Position numbers and translations under genes: made by a program | DNA from: Microvelia longipes | Taxonomy: Eukaryota > Arthropoda > Insecta > Hemiptera > Veliidae | Direction of reading: 5' to 3' | NCBI GenBank assembly: GCA_018340805.1 | Contig: JACMZG010001914.1 | Location: 30,962,899-31,026,898 of the forward strand | Length of the DNA: 64,000 nucleotides | Notes under the pieces: generated by a model | What the model saw: the letters and a program-made list of their open reading frames with translations, nothing else | Databases searched by the model: none | Told to the model about the DNA's origin: nothing | Part shown: positions 1 through 13,288 of the stretch, piece after piece | Position numbering within the stretch: position 1 is the stretch's first letter | Layout: each line of letters begins with the position of its first letter

Positions 1-768
1 ACTCTTATTACAAGTAATAATAAAATAAGTATAATTTTTTTTTAAAAAAATTGGCTAAAACAAGATTTGTTGTATTATTTGTAACATGCATCAGGTTTGT
101 TTGTAGGGCTGTTAATAGTTTCTTTTAACATTTTATAAGTATGTACCTGGATAAAAATTAAAAATACTAATAAGCTTGATTAATTGATTTTAAATTTTTA
201 GGCCTATTCCACCTAATATTAATACTTCTAAAATTGTTCACAAATTATTTATATAAATCATTTTCTAAAATAATAAAATCAATTATCACGGAGCACCTGA
301 CAAGTAAAGGTTTGGTTACAGAGATCATCGGAGATAAATGACATAGACTCCTATCAGCGAGTTTAGTATTTTATTTCTGATTTTGATGAAAATGAAAGGG
401 AGCCTTGATTTTCAAAGTTTTGTTCCTTATCCAATTGAATCCTAATTTATCCTAATCCTAGTCTCGATTGAATTCTGATTTAACTGGTCTGCTGGGACCC
501 TTGAGTTGAAAGTAAAGTGACTAATGTTTAGGCAATCAGGAATGCAAGACCTCCTGAGTTGTTTTTACCACTTTGTCTATCTATGTGTATATATGTGTCA
601 ATTAACTTTGTAATATTACAATTTTTCTTATCATAATATAGTTTTTTAAACTTCTGAGGACAAGGGAAGCATCTTCAAATTGGTTAGCACGAACATAGCA
701 AGTTTTATTTGGTTGGAAAGTTACTAAGTACCCCATATGCTATTCTTTTCTCAAATATGTATACTTAC
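1..768. other. AT-rich sequence downstream of exon 9 (intron)
   Basis: This lies 3' of the last visible Rap1GAP exon on the minus strand. No open frame continuing the coiled coil, no stop-terminated exon and no polyadenylation context could be supported. It probably belongs to the last intron in view. Confidence 0.5.
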
Positions 769-979
769 AACATTCTGTCTGAGAAGATCTAATTTATCAC
801 ACTTTAGCCTTGTTATCTGTAGAGCAAGATCAGCACACACACACTTCTCTGTGACCTGATCTTGTTTGGTAGTCGCCGTTTCAGAACTGCTCATACTCTC
901 TAATCCTGTATCTGAATCAGCGTAAACTCCTCCCTCCAACTCAACGCTGTTTAGAGATGAACATTCACTCTCACTTGCT
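769..979 (-). CDS. RAP1GAP: Rap1GAP exon 9, DTGLES box and coiled-coil start (residues 463-533)
   Basis: 211 bp; the acceptor is TTGTTGCAG and the donor GTAAGT. One base completes the Arg, then [20 protein letters not shown] precedes [17 protein letters not shown], matching human EDTGLESVSSSGT. The end, [20 protein letters not shown], is a heptad-like Leu pattern that should continue in a further exon. No such exon was recognised between 1 and 768, so the gene probably runs off the left edge. Confidence 0.92.
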
Positions 980-3900
980 CTGCAACAAGTGTGATTTTTA
1001 ATAAGAATTTCAAAACACAAACAAGTACCTGAGTGACACAGTAGTAGCAATATGTAGTAAAAATACATGAATTAACAAATATCAACCCTTTTTGTATGCT
1101 TACAAGAATATAGTAGTAAAAATACATGAATTAACGCCCTTTTTGTATGCTTACAAGAATACAGTAGTAAAAATACATGAATTAACAAATATCAACCCTT
1201 TTTGTACGCTTACAAAAAATACAGTAGTAAAAATACATGAATTAAAAAATATCAACCCTTTTTGTATGCTTACAAGAATATAGTAGTAAAAATACATGAA
1301 TTAACAAATATCAACCCTTTTTGTACGCTTACAAGAATACAGTAGTAAAAATTAATGAATTAAACAATATCTACCCTTTTGTATGGTTAAAAGCATACAA
1401 CTTTACAAAAGTTGTATGCTTACAAGCATAACATTTGTGCAAAGGTAACTTAACAAAAATGTAAAGTTACCTTGGTACTTATACTCTAAAAGTACTTATT
1501 ACTGAGAAAAGTACTTATCCTTGTAATAGTATAATGGTCTAAAAAGAAAAGCAAAAATGTGAAGTTACCTTGGTGTCCTCTGGAGGACATCTGGACTAGA
1601 TATAGGGGAAGGCGGAGAGCTTTTCTTGCCATTCAGTTTGTTGTGCATTCTTGTACCCTAAAAAAGACAAAAATTTGTTTAGTTAAGAATACTTCAACTA
1701 ACATTATGAATGACTGTTGGTATGAGTTCCAAAAAATCCCATTGGCTATTAGTTTAACTTGTTAAAGTTAGTTTTTTAAGAGTTTCAAATTTGTTAAATT
1801 TTAAACTCATAGCAATAAAGACATAAATCGAAATGCTGCAAAAGATGTATGAGCACCCTTTACTAGCACCTCTCTTAAACAAATTTAAACTAAACATGAC
1901 TCTAAGCTTCCCATGCTAACAAATTATCATTGCCTTTTTAGCTGAGCATTTTTGTTTTATCTTCATGAGATCTCACTCTTGCTATAGCAAGAGCAAGATC
2001 TATTATTTTTGTCATGTTATTTATTTTTTTTAATTAATATTACAATTTATCAAAAATAAAATAAAATATTTTAAAAAAAAACATTCTAGAGTATATTTGT
2101 ATTTATTTATTTTTTATTAGAGTATATTTTATATATTTATAACCCAGGGTTACTCTAGAATAGTGTTATACAAAGTGTGGTGGTCTATGGACCCATAGGG
2201 GTCTGTGAGCTAATGGACAAATTATTATAACAAAGATGTAAGCGTTAATTAATTAACATTTTACATTATTATAATTTATAATTATAACAAATGTTATCAA
2301 TAGTTATAAGAACAGTTGAATTTCCAAGGGAAAAATGAGCTTATGAATGTCTTGAATAAGTCTAAATATATCTAGAAATTATCAACCTTATTTTTATTGG
2401 TAAACATAAACATCTATTTCTGGTTGTTAGTAAGACAGCCAAAAAATGCCCTTGTTATATGTTATATCGCCTATCTTTCGATAGGCGATATAACATTTAG
2501 GACATTTTCCCTTCATATTTTATGAAATAAGACAAAAATCAAAGATTATTTATTAAACCACATAATTATTGATTGATTATTAGGTATACTGCATAATCTT
2601 CAGACAAAATGAAGGTTATAATAACTTTTTTGCAAGTAATCAGAATTTATCAGGTAACTATAAAACTTGTAAATTATTCCAGTTTATTACGGTGATTTAT
2701 TTATAAAATGTGAAATCTGAGGTTGATGAAATCAAACTATAAATCTCATAAAATAAACTATAATTTTTTAGGCTCCTGTGAGTATAAAACTGATTTAATT
2801 CAAAACTTAATTTGAAGTTTTTAATTTTAATTCATTTTTAACTTAATTAAGTTTTATAATTTTGCTTTACAAGCTTAAATTTATAAAATCAAAAACAGAA
2901 AGTTTACCGATGATCACAAGTTATCAAATTTATTAGTTGAGTGGAGAGGGGAACAGAAGAACACAGGGGTCCGCTAAGTACCATTTATCTACAATGTGGG
3001 TCGTGGGCTCTAGAGTAAGTAGACTTCACCCCCCCCCCCCCACTCAAAATGAAAAATAATTTATCATAAGAAAAATAATACCCATTTTACCATATAAATA
3101 AATAATAAAGAAAACGAAATTATATATAATACCTAACTTTGGCAATAATCAGAATTAAATCATACACAGAGCTCTTAATAAATTGTTTATTTACTTACAT
3201 TATGATCGATATTAGGTGTCTGAGGAGGGGGGTTGTGATCATGATTGTTCTTCTTATTCTGTTCATGAGATCTGACTCTTGCTATTAAAGCTTTTCTAAC
3301 AGTATCAATGAATTTATTTCCACTTCCGGCTGTATCCTTGCCCACAGAGGTGTCATCACCATCAATCCAGTGACGTGTTTTCTCACGAAGTTCTAAACAA
3401 AGACTTTGCAGAAGACTTGCTCTTGTTCGAAGCTGTAAGAAATATTAAATTTCATATAAATAAAAATAAAAAAAATAAAATAAAAAATAGCAAGCATTAA
3501 CCCACTGGGAGCTAAGATAATAACTCACAACTCAAAAGGTTTTGTAAATAACTATAAAGGATATTTATAATTAAATCTTGGGTTTCACATACTATACTAC
3601 CTAAGGTAATAAATGAAAAATTTAATCAATGTAACTTTAAAAATAAAAGAGTATAAATTAGTTGTAATTAATATGTAATAAGATATAAATTTATTAGGAT
3701 TATTGACCTTAATTAATCTTAAACCAACTTTAATATTTGACAACATGTAAAATTAGTTTGACAAAGTTCAGGCTCTGTCTGCACCCTGATGAGTTAGATG
3801 TAATGAAACAGAGTGAAACATGGTTAATAATTAACACACTTGAGTTTAAAAAATTCTGGCGCGGTGGTCCGCATGTCGGGCGAATTTCCTTTGGATGCGT

Positions 3901-5285
3901 GTTTCCGTGCTTTTTACATTATATAAGTTTACAACTACTAAATAAATAATTCCGGCGCGGTGGTCCGCTGTCGGGCGAATTTCATTTAGAATGCTTGTTT
4001 CCGTGCTAAACAACCCATTTCTTGCTTAAGGTTCTGGTTCATGCTTTAGAACCTAAGCAGTTACTCAATTGTCAAGCACTGCTCGTAACTCATTTTGTCT
4101 GTATTTTCCAAAGGAAATGCGCATAATCATCCAGTTGTTGTACAAAACCATGCCTCTAAAATTAGAAGTACGCACTATTATTTGCACTAGTTTAAAGCTT
4201 AGTTAATTATCTTTAAGCTTAGTCAGTTATCTTTAAAGGTTTTAGCGCATTTCCTTTGGAAAATACAGACAAAATGAGCTACGAGCAGTGCTTGACAATT
4301 GAGTAACTGCTTAGGTTCTAAAGCATGAACCAGAACCTTAAGCAAGAAATGGGTTGTTTAGCACGGAAACAAGCATTCTAAATGAAATTCGCCCGACAGC
4401 GGACCACCGCGCCGGAATTATTTATTAGTAGTTGTAAACTTATATAATGTAAAAAGCACGGAAACACGCATCCAAAGGAAATTCGCCCGACATGCGGACC
4501 ACCGCGCCAGAATTATTTTCTAGTTGTAAACTTATATTAGGTAAAAAAACGATAAAAAATTATAGACCCTTCCAGGATGTGAACCCAGGTACTCTGGGTT
4601 TGAGTGGTCGTATTGACTCCGGACCACTGCCATTCAACTCAGAGGCCCAAAAAACATTGAAAACGACACCCTACTCGAAATTTAATTTTCAACGACCGTA
4701 ATTTTGGTTTTCTATAATTTTTGTGGTTTTTTTCGACTTTTTGGTAACTTAAAGTGGTCGTATCGACTTCGGACCGGTTTCATTCGATTCAGCGCCCAAA
4801 ATTACATAGAAAACGACACCCTATTCGAAATTTATTTTTTATCGACTTAAATTTTGGTTTTTGGTAATTTACAATGGTTTTTTCGATTTTTAGGTCACTT
4901 AGAATGGTCGTATCGACTTCGGACCGGTTTCATTCGATTCAGCGCCCAAAATTACATAGCAAACGACACCCTACTCGAAATTTATTTTTTATCGACCTAC
5001 ATTTTGGTTTTTGGTAATTTACAATGGTATTTTCAATTTTTAGGTCACTTAGAGTGGTTGTATCGACTTCGGACCGGTTTCATTCGATTTAGCCTCTCAA
5101 AAAACATAAATGATGACCTTTTTCGCGGCAAAAAATATTAACCCTGAATTTTGCCGAATTTTTGAAAATTTTGCTGACTCAGCAAACTGGGTTAATGACG
5201 TCACAAAAACCTGGTTTTCAATAGGGTTCGTGTACTCCCCAAGGTTGATTTTTGTACCAAGTTTGGTTACAAAATATTAATCCGT

Positions 5286-5332
<47 letters not shown>

Positions 5333-8300
5333 TATATATAAAGTCTCGTGAAACTTATTTTTTCGTCATTAGGGACCTCTGAAACGGATTTGTGTCGTGG
5401 TCCGAGGTTCAAATTCCGCCATGACGCCTATCCCATTAGGCGAATTTCCAAAGGAAATTCGCTAAAAATGAATTGTCAAACTACAATACATAAAAAAGAA
5501 AACTATAGGTTTCAACTATTAATTAGCCATTGCCAGAGTACATTTATAAACCTACTAAGAGTTTATAAACGTGTAAGAGTACGTTTATAAATTTACTCTG
5601 ACGATGACTAATTAATAGTTGAAAAGATTAGTTTTCTTTTTTATGTATTGTGGTTTGACAAGTATTTTTTTTAAACTCAAGTGTGTAAATTATTAACCAT
5701 GTTCAACATATACCACAAAATCTCTGTCAAAACAACTAATGATTGAAACAGAGTGCGACATGATATTATGTCAAGCCATTAATAATGACGATTATCAAAT
5801 GATGGAACAATTGCTTGATGTTAGCATATCGCTAGTTACATTTTTAGGTGCCTATCCCATAATTAAATTATGCCATTTTTACTTTCCAATATTTTAGTAC
5901 TTATCATTATTAGAACTTGTATCATATTGTTTGGTAGAGAATGTAAAAGATAAAGATTTTAGTTAGCACAGAATATTTATATTTAAACTTTGTTGGGGTG
6001 AGGGGGGGGGGGTAGTAGCTTTTTCATGACCAGGATTGTAAATTCTAAAGCATTAAAGCTAAAAGCATTAATCTAACTACAGTCAAATCAATTTCACAAT
6101 AATTTGAAAAGTTTTAACAAACTTTTATAAATTGATTATAAAACTTCTTTTAATCAAATAAAATTCTTCAATTGCATCATTTAATTAAATGCTTAAAAAA
6201 TTTGAAAATTACCTCAAGTTGTGCAAACTTATTAGCTTTGTAGCAAGCAGTCTCAGCACTGATAAGTTTATTGAGTAAGAATTCTCTGAGTTCAGGTCCC
6301 TTGGGAAAAATAGCAGGATCTGGTAGAGAGGGTCCAAAGGGAGGGACGTCATCTCGTGCAGTCACACTTACTTTATACCTGAAGACAAAAAATAATCTAT
6401 CGTAAACACACATCATTGCATTTAATCTTTCAAGGTTCAATGGAGAGTTCAAAGAATATAATAGTTATAGAATGTCGGAAGGTATATAAGACAGAAGTTG
6501 GGAGTGAAGTCGGTGCTGGCATCTAGCAGCATCTCTGAAACTAACTCTCCTTACCATAACATTTTCCCTATTTTTCCATGTTAGTATTATGAAATCATCC
6601 CATTCTTTATTAACATTATGAGCATCTATTTTAAATTGGTCATTATTTTATAAAGAAAATAGTTGGAATAATTAGTTTAGCACCAGATGTAGTTTGCTGA
6701 AAAAAAGACGACTGTGGCGCATTCTCATATTTGGCTAAATGAAACTACCAAATTACATACTAGCACTCCTGTTAACTGGCAACAAAACTAACCTTTTCTT
6801 GTTCGAAATAACTCAGGACTAACTTTCTTTATTTACTAGCCACTTATTGGAGTTAAATGACCTATTATAATCTAATAATAGCTTTCGACCTTAACAATAA
6901 TTATCAGTAAGATGAGAACAATTCTTCTTCGCCAGTTTCAGTCTGCTTACTGCTGACGAACTTTCAGACTTAGAGTCTGCTATAAGTTGAGGCATAAGGA
7001 AACCGCCCCAAGAAGAATTAGACTCATAACATTGGCACTGATGGTGATCATTAAGGTTGAAAGCAGGTTATGCCAGGTATCATTGTGGAAAGAGAAATTC
7101 TGTTCACTTTAATTAGAATATTCCATATTTTCAATAATTATTGTAGTATTGCTGTTATTAGTTTCAATATTTACATTAATTTTTAATTTAATTTATCAAC
7201 ATCCAAATCAGCATAAGCTGTAGCTCCTCTTTGAAGAGGGCTCAATTTTTATAACATGGTGGTAATTTTATGTTTTTTTAAGGAATATGCTATGGTTTGA
7301 GAACACTACTCAACCAGACTTGTTGACGTGAATCAACAAACATCTCGTTTGTTAGCTACAAAGAGTGACCATAAACAAATAAATCAATAAACAACATAAG
7401 ACTATACCTCGTATTCGGAGTATTTGGTTCGATAGCTTGTACAACAATGAAAGCATGAAGGAAATGAGAAGCAATCATGTCCGGTGAGAAAGGTGTGTTG
7501 GTTTCTTGGAATACTATAGCCACTATATCATTCCCTAAACAAAAATATTGGTAATTAACAAAACATTGAATCATAATTTATTAATAAATTCTAATTGATT
7601 AATATTGGTATAAAGGAAAAGTATTGTGTTTTTCTGTTGAATATTTTAATGCTAAGCAACTACTCTTGCCTCTCTTGAGGCAAATATTTATTTGTCTAGG
7701 GGGCAACTATTTTTTGTTTGTTTCAGGGTTAATATTTATTTGTCTTATTATCAAAACATTAAAAATACATCATTATATTTATTGCACTACAATGGATCTA
7801 ATTTTTTTCTACAATGGGGAGGTTGGTCTTTGGTTTTCTTTCCTTTGAAATTTTATTTTGCATAATAATTTTGACAAAAAGATCATTGCAGCAAATGATG
7901 TATTCATGAAATATTTCTGTTACAGCTAATTAAACTAGTCAGTTCCTCAACCTCATAGTTTCATTCAATTTATAATTACTAAATAGTAACACTTAACAAT
8001 TATACTCTGATCAAGATAACATGTAATTAAACTAACAAGGAACTAATAAGTCATATAATTAAACAAGTAAAATGCAGACTAATTTTCAGTTCTATAAAAG
8101 AGCTAATTTAGCAGACCTCAATTATTAACATTCAAGTATCTTCTAATATTTTTATCTAATATCATCTCATAACTCTTTATTTTTAAAGCTGAAAAACATA
8201 TAGTGTCTATATAGCATATAATGATTTGATAAAATTAGATTATTAAGGTACTATAATCTAAACTTTTATTGAAATGAGATTTTATACATCAAAGCGTGTA

Positions 8301-9834
8301 AATTCAATACTTTCCTTATACCTATTTAATATTTTTCCTAATTTATATCTACAGAACAAATAAGGGAAAATAAAAATGATGAGTAATTGTTACCTATATG
8401 CCTCTTCCTCTGAAGTTGTTGAGGGTCATTATCAGTGAAAGGTAAGAGAGTTGAAACATGGAATATGATTTCTCTGTCTTTGTGTATTTGATAAACAGCT
8501 TCTTCCCCTGTGTGACCATACTGGGTGTCTAATCCACCTCGGTAACTGAAAAACAAAAACAATAATATTAAAACTTACAGACCAAGTCGGAGTAAATGAA
8601 ACAAGTAACAGAAAGATAAAATCCACATCAGCAGAAATTAGATGTGCCTTTATTATTAGACATTTTTTATTTTATTACATATTTATTAATTTTATATTTA
8701 CTATTATTAGAAATATATTTTTTATAACATTTATTATTTATATATTATTTTGACTTTTTTTATTTATTATTATTAGACATTTATTATTTTACAAGACAAA
8801 GAACGTATACATTTATGGGGTTAGTAAAGTTCCCTCATCGCGTCATCCCCTTTATTCTTGATGCAGTATGACAGGAAAGTGTCTTATAGCATTGAAAACT
8901 AATTATATTAATAATATTATTATTAATCATATTAATTATTAATAATAATTTTGTATTAAAATTGATAATAAAAATGCATATTTACAGCCTGGTTTTCAAC
9001 CATTCATATTTTTTTATCTTTAATAAAAATGATCCCAAACATGATACCATCTGGCGCTGGATCACGCAATATACATTTTGCATGCTTATGCCAATAAAGA
9101 ACACAACTTAAAAACATAAAATTTGAGGCTTACCCTTTATGATACTTTAGATTGATTCTTTGGCCCAGGAGAGTTAGGAATTCATCTAAAGCAGGGCTGG
9201 ACGCTCGATTGCTGAACAACTGTTCTTCTGTGGTTTGTGCGAACCGTTGATACAGAACACCAAATTTGAAATTAGAGACTAGTACGTGTTCATCGTAGGA
9301 TGCAATCAAATTTGATGCTTTCGGACTCACTACAGGAACAACAGAGCCCAATCTCATCTCATCTCGAACCAACTGTAACACAGATTTCAAATATTTGTTA
9401 TAATAATAAGATAAATATTCTTTCCACAGCTTTACAATTAAATTAAATACATAAAAAACAAGAGGTATTCGGCCTTATCGTTGTCCAATATTAGTTTGTC
9501 ATATTACTAGTATATATAAGTGGCATACAGTCATGATATAAACGAATTTCCAAATGTATTAGTCCAACAGAAGCGATTTGTTTACATTATGTTATATATG
9601 TCAACCGATAAAATCGGAACTGATGCTGATAATAAATTTTAAACATCATACAAGTGTTAACCAAACTTTCAAAAAATTTCAGCCTGATTAAACCAAGTTT
9701 TGTGATATTCTAAATTATTTGCCAAGTCATTATTTTGGGTTAAAGATGTCACACACATTTCATAAACAATAAGGTTCAGGACATTTATGAATGAGGTCGA
9801 TTTATATTAATCTCGTACATGCATACATAAAATA

Positions 9835-9901
<67 letters not shown>

Positions 9902-12900
9902 TTATTTATTTATTCTTAATCAGAAAATCTTTTCCTTCCAAAAATCCCCCCCCCTATGGCCCCAATCTTATAAGCTCATTTTTCCTTTGGAAATTCACTA
10001 AAAATCAGGTTTCAACAATAATGTTTCTCTCACTCCTCGAGGTTGAAATACTTCAAGATAATGAGACAGTTACACAAATAACTAAAAGTTGGAATTAAAG
10101 TTTAGTAATTTTTTATAAATAATTGGTTTCCTACAAGTCAAAATAAGAAGGAAATGGATCATTTGTCAAGTTTGGATTTAGTAAAAAAGAAATTAAAGGA
10201 AAACTCACTTTCTACCAACTGTCACCACTTCATAGATTTTCTTTCACTCAAACCTTTATAATCTTTCTTTTAAAAATTAAAAGTTTTTTAAGACATACTG
10301 AAAAAAATTAGTCTTCTGTTTTTGTCATTCTAAAGGAGAATAATTTAGGTTTTAAAAAGAGAAATAAAACTTTAAGTAGATATTTCAAGAGTTTTTTACT
10401 TCTAAATTAAAAACGACTCAAGTGCATCCAAGCGTAGATATAACTGCAAGAAACAGAGTGGCTGCACTGCTGCAGATTAGATTCTTAACTATAAAAACAA
10501 TGTTACCACTGTAATAAAGTTTTATGTTGTTATCAAGATATTTTTAAGGGGGAAAATAGCTTTTTTAAGCGTTAATTCAACCATAAATCTTTAACAATTT
10601 TTAAAGTATCTATTTTCAATGTATTTAATACTTGACATGCTTTATCTCTTATAAGATAATTATTAGTTGCCATGTTTTATTTTTTGTCAATTAACTACTA
10701 GTCTCTATGGTTTTTGATTAATTACTAGTTGCTATGTTTTATTTTTTGTAAATTAATTACTAGTAGCAATTTTTTATGTTTTGTCAATTAATTACTAGTT
10801 GCTATGTTTTATTTTTTGTCAACTAGTGACAAATTGCTGTTTTATTTTTTGTCAATTAATAACTAGTTGCAATGCTTTATTTTTGGTAAATTAATTACTA
10901 GTTGCTGTTTTATTTTTTGTCAATTAATTACTAGTTATACAGTGCTCTTGAGCAAAATCATGAACTGTTACCTTAGCTAGATGGTGAGGGGAGTGCGAAG
11001 CAGAACAGGGTAAGAGATCATGGATGGTTCCAGTTTTTAATCTTAAAATGATTCTTGTTTGATCGTCTGGTTCAGCTTTGACGCTGAGTAACACTGGACC
11101 GAGATTCTCATCTGAACCAACGAAATTTACGTGCTCCTGAAACAGATCAATAATGTTAAATTAGACGCTAGCATAAAATATAAAGAAGGAACAAGTAAAT
11201 AGGTCGATGTTGGGTTTTAAAAATCGAATGGTACATGGAATATCGCTATAATTAATAATATAGGCCGATTTTAGCTCTTAAAAATCGAATGGTACATGGA
11301 ATATCGATATAATCAATCATATAGGGCGATTTTGGCTCATTAAAATAAAATGATACATGGAATATCGCCACTTACCAACTACAAAAACCTTGTAAAGTCA
11401 TTTTGTAAGAGAAAGATAAAATAATAAACGATTCTTTAGCATACTTCAAGCAATAAATAAGAACTTAGAAGTCATGAGTTCAAGGGTAAATACAAAGACT
11501 TTAATTTTAAGTATTATCTATTTTATATCCAGATAATTTAGTTTATTATAAGCTGTCCCAAGTTACAATTACTATAACATAAGTAATACAAATAAAAATA
11601 TAAGAAGTTAAAAAAAACAAAAATAAAAAATACTAACATAGCTAAAAGAAAAAATAAACAAAAACTCAAATAAAATAAAAATATAATTAATATTTTCAAT
11701 ACAACTAGTTTTCATATCAAACTCCTAAATGTAAACATATATATTGAAAATAAACAGTAATAATTCAATATAAAGATTTAGAGGAATTAAAGGAGATATA
11801 TAAAGCGCAAAAAGGACAACATAAGTCACGGATAAATAACTAAGATTACAATAAGGAGCTAAGGCGTGTCTTAAAAAAATTGTGGTCTCCAGGAAGCATT
11901 TAATATTTTTATTGATATTTATCTATATTACTATTACAACAAGCCATTATATTATTAAGTTTCGGGTATAGATAGCTATATTTATCATGTCGCCACCGTT
12001 TATCAGAGAAATAGAGGGAGTCGGACAATATTGGTGTTTAAAAGTATTAGAGAAGCCTATAAACTTAGAATAATACTTTATATAGAAGGAGCACTACTGA
12101 TAACACGAAAGCCGGTTGACTGGTGCAACTAGGTAATGCTGTCACCCTAACAATATACAATTTTCTAAAAAAAAGTTGGCAATACTTCCGGTTGCTGAAT
12201 TATTATGTTCTATTATTAATTAATGATTAATTATTCATAAAATACTTATATAAATATCGGTGCATTACAATATTTAAAGCATTTTAAATTGTAGTTTAAC
12301 ATATTTATTAAAATTATATATAAAAAGTAGTCCTCGTCAACTAAATGTAGATTCTTGTATTCCGCCACTCTTTTGCCATATAAGACCAGTTTTATTAAAT
12401 ACTCAGCAGTTGTTTTAAGTTATTATATTTGTTCTTTACGATCTTTCTTCATTAATAGATATTTATGACAAATATTTAAAATAATGTTTTGTTGTCAGGT
12501 TGGAAGCATTACTTAGTTGCACCAGTCAACCGCCTTTCGTGTTATCAGTGGAATTACATTGTGTTTACGGTCCTGTGCTCCTTCTATATATAGTATTATT
12601 CTAAGCCTATAAAGTTTGTTTACTTCACTCTTAATGTCTAACAGGCTTAATGCCAACATTAATTAACCTTATAATTTTTTTTAAAGACTGATAACTTAAA
12701 GCTAACAAACCACAAACAAGGAAAGAGTAACATTAAACACGTTAAATAAGCAACAACAAAATATTAAAGAAAATCTGGAGCGATATGTTTAAATTTTAGG
12801 ATAAGAAGAATAGAGGGGTGTAATATAGTCCGAGTGTACAGGGTGGAGGTTGGCAACTGTTCTTTTACATGAGGAAGGTATGAGAATTAAAGTTCTTAAG

Positions 12901-13217
12901 TTAAAAAGAAAACAACTTATAAAACACAATCCAAATCCCGCCAAGCCACCCATTCCATCAGCAAATATTTTAAAGGGAATTTGTTAAAAACAGTGGTCGG
13001 TCTTTTTAAAAAGCGGACCTCGGGTCGTTTTTTTCAAATTTCAGGCGCGAAATTTCAAACTTTTGATTACCATGGCTTACTGATAGGTTTATTATTTCAT
13101 TTAATTAATTCTATTTATTTAATACTGTATTGATTATACTTATGTGTTTTAATACTATAATGATTCTATTTATATGCTTTAATAACATAATGAATACATA
13201 AAATATTTAAATATATA

Positions 13218-13288
<71 letters not shown>

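Larger units (their letters stand above)
1658..3198. other. Rap1GAP intron 7-8
   Basis: AT-rich intron with a poly(C) run at about 3029-3040. Besides the palindrome and hairpin listed separately, no exon-like frame with matching phase was seen. Exons 7 and 8 already fit phase 0 to phase 0. Confidence 0.6.
3818..5702. mobile_element. Composite fold-back element, copy 1, in intron 6-7
   Basis: Outer inverted repeats of about 32 bp (3818-3850 and 5670-5702, one mismatch; the left arm has GGTTAATAATTAACACACTT) enclose a series of internal structures. These are a 270-bp-arm inverted repeat (3853-4514), a region of about 145-bp tandem units (4600-5110), a TA tract (5290-5340), a tRNA-B-box-like segment (5398-5420) and a second inverted repeat (5473-5661). 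Much of the interior (3853-5460) recurs at 54318-55615. No transposase is encoded. It looks like a non-autonomous DNA transposon built of nested palindromes. Confidence 0.7.

Noticed and set aside
1092..1283. Plus-strand frame of 63 codons with a repeating [10 protein letters not shown] peptide
   Set aside because: It is the translation of the 60-bp minisatellite next to exon 9, antisense to the gene.
8432..8626. Alternative minus-strand frame overlapping exon 4
   Set aside because: Shadow of the real exon in another frame; the RapGAP homology lies in the frame given.
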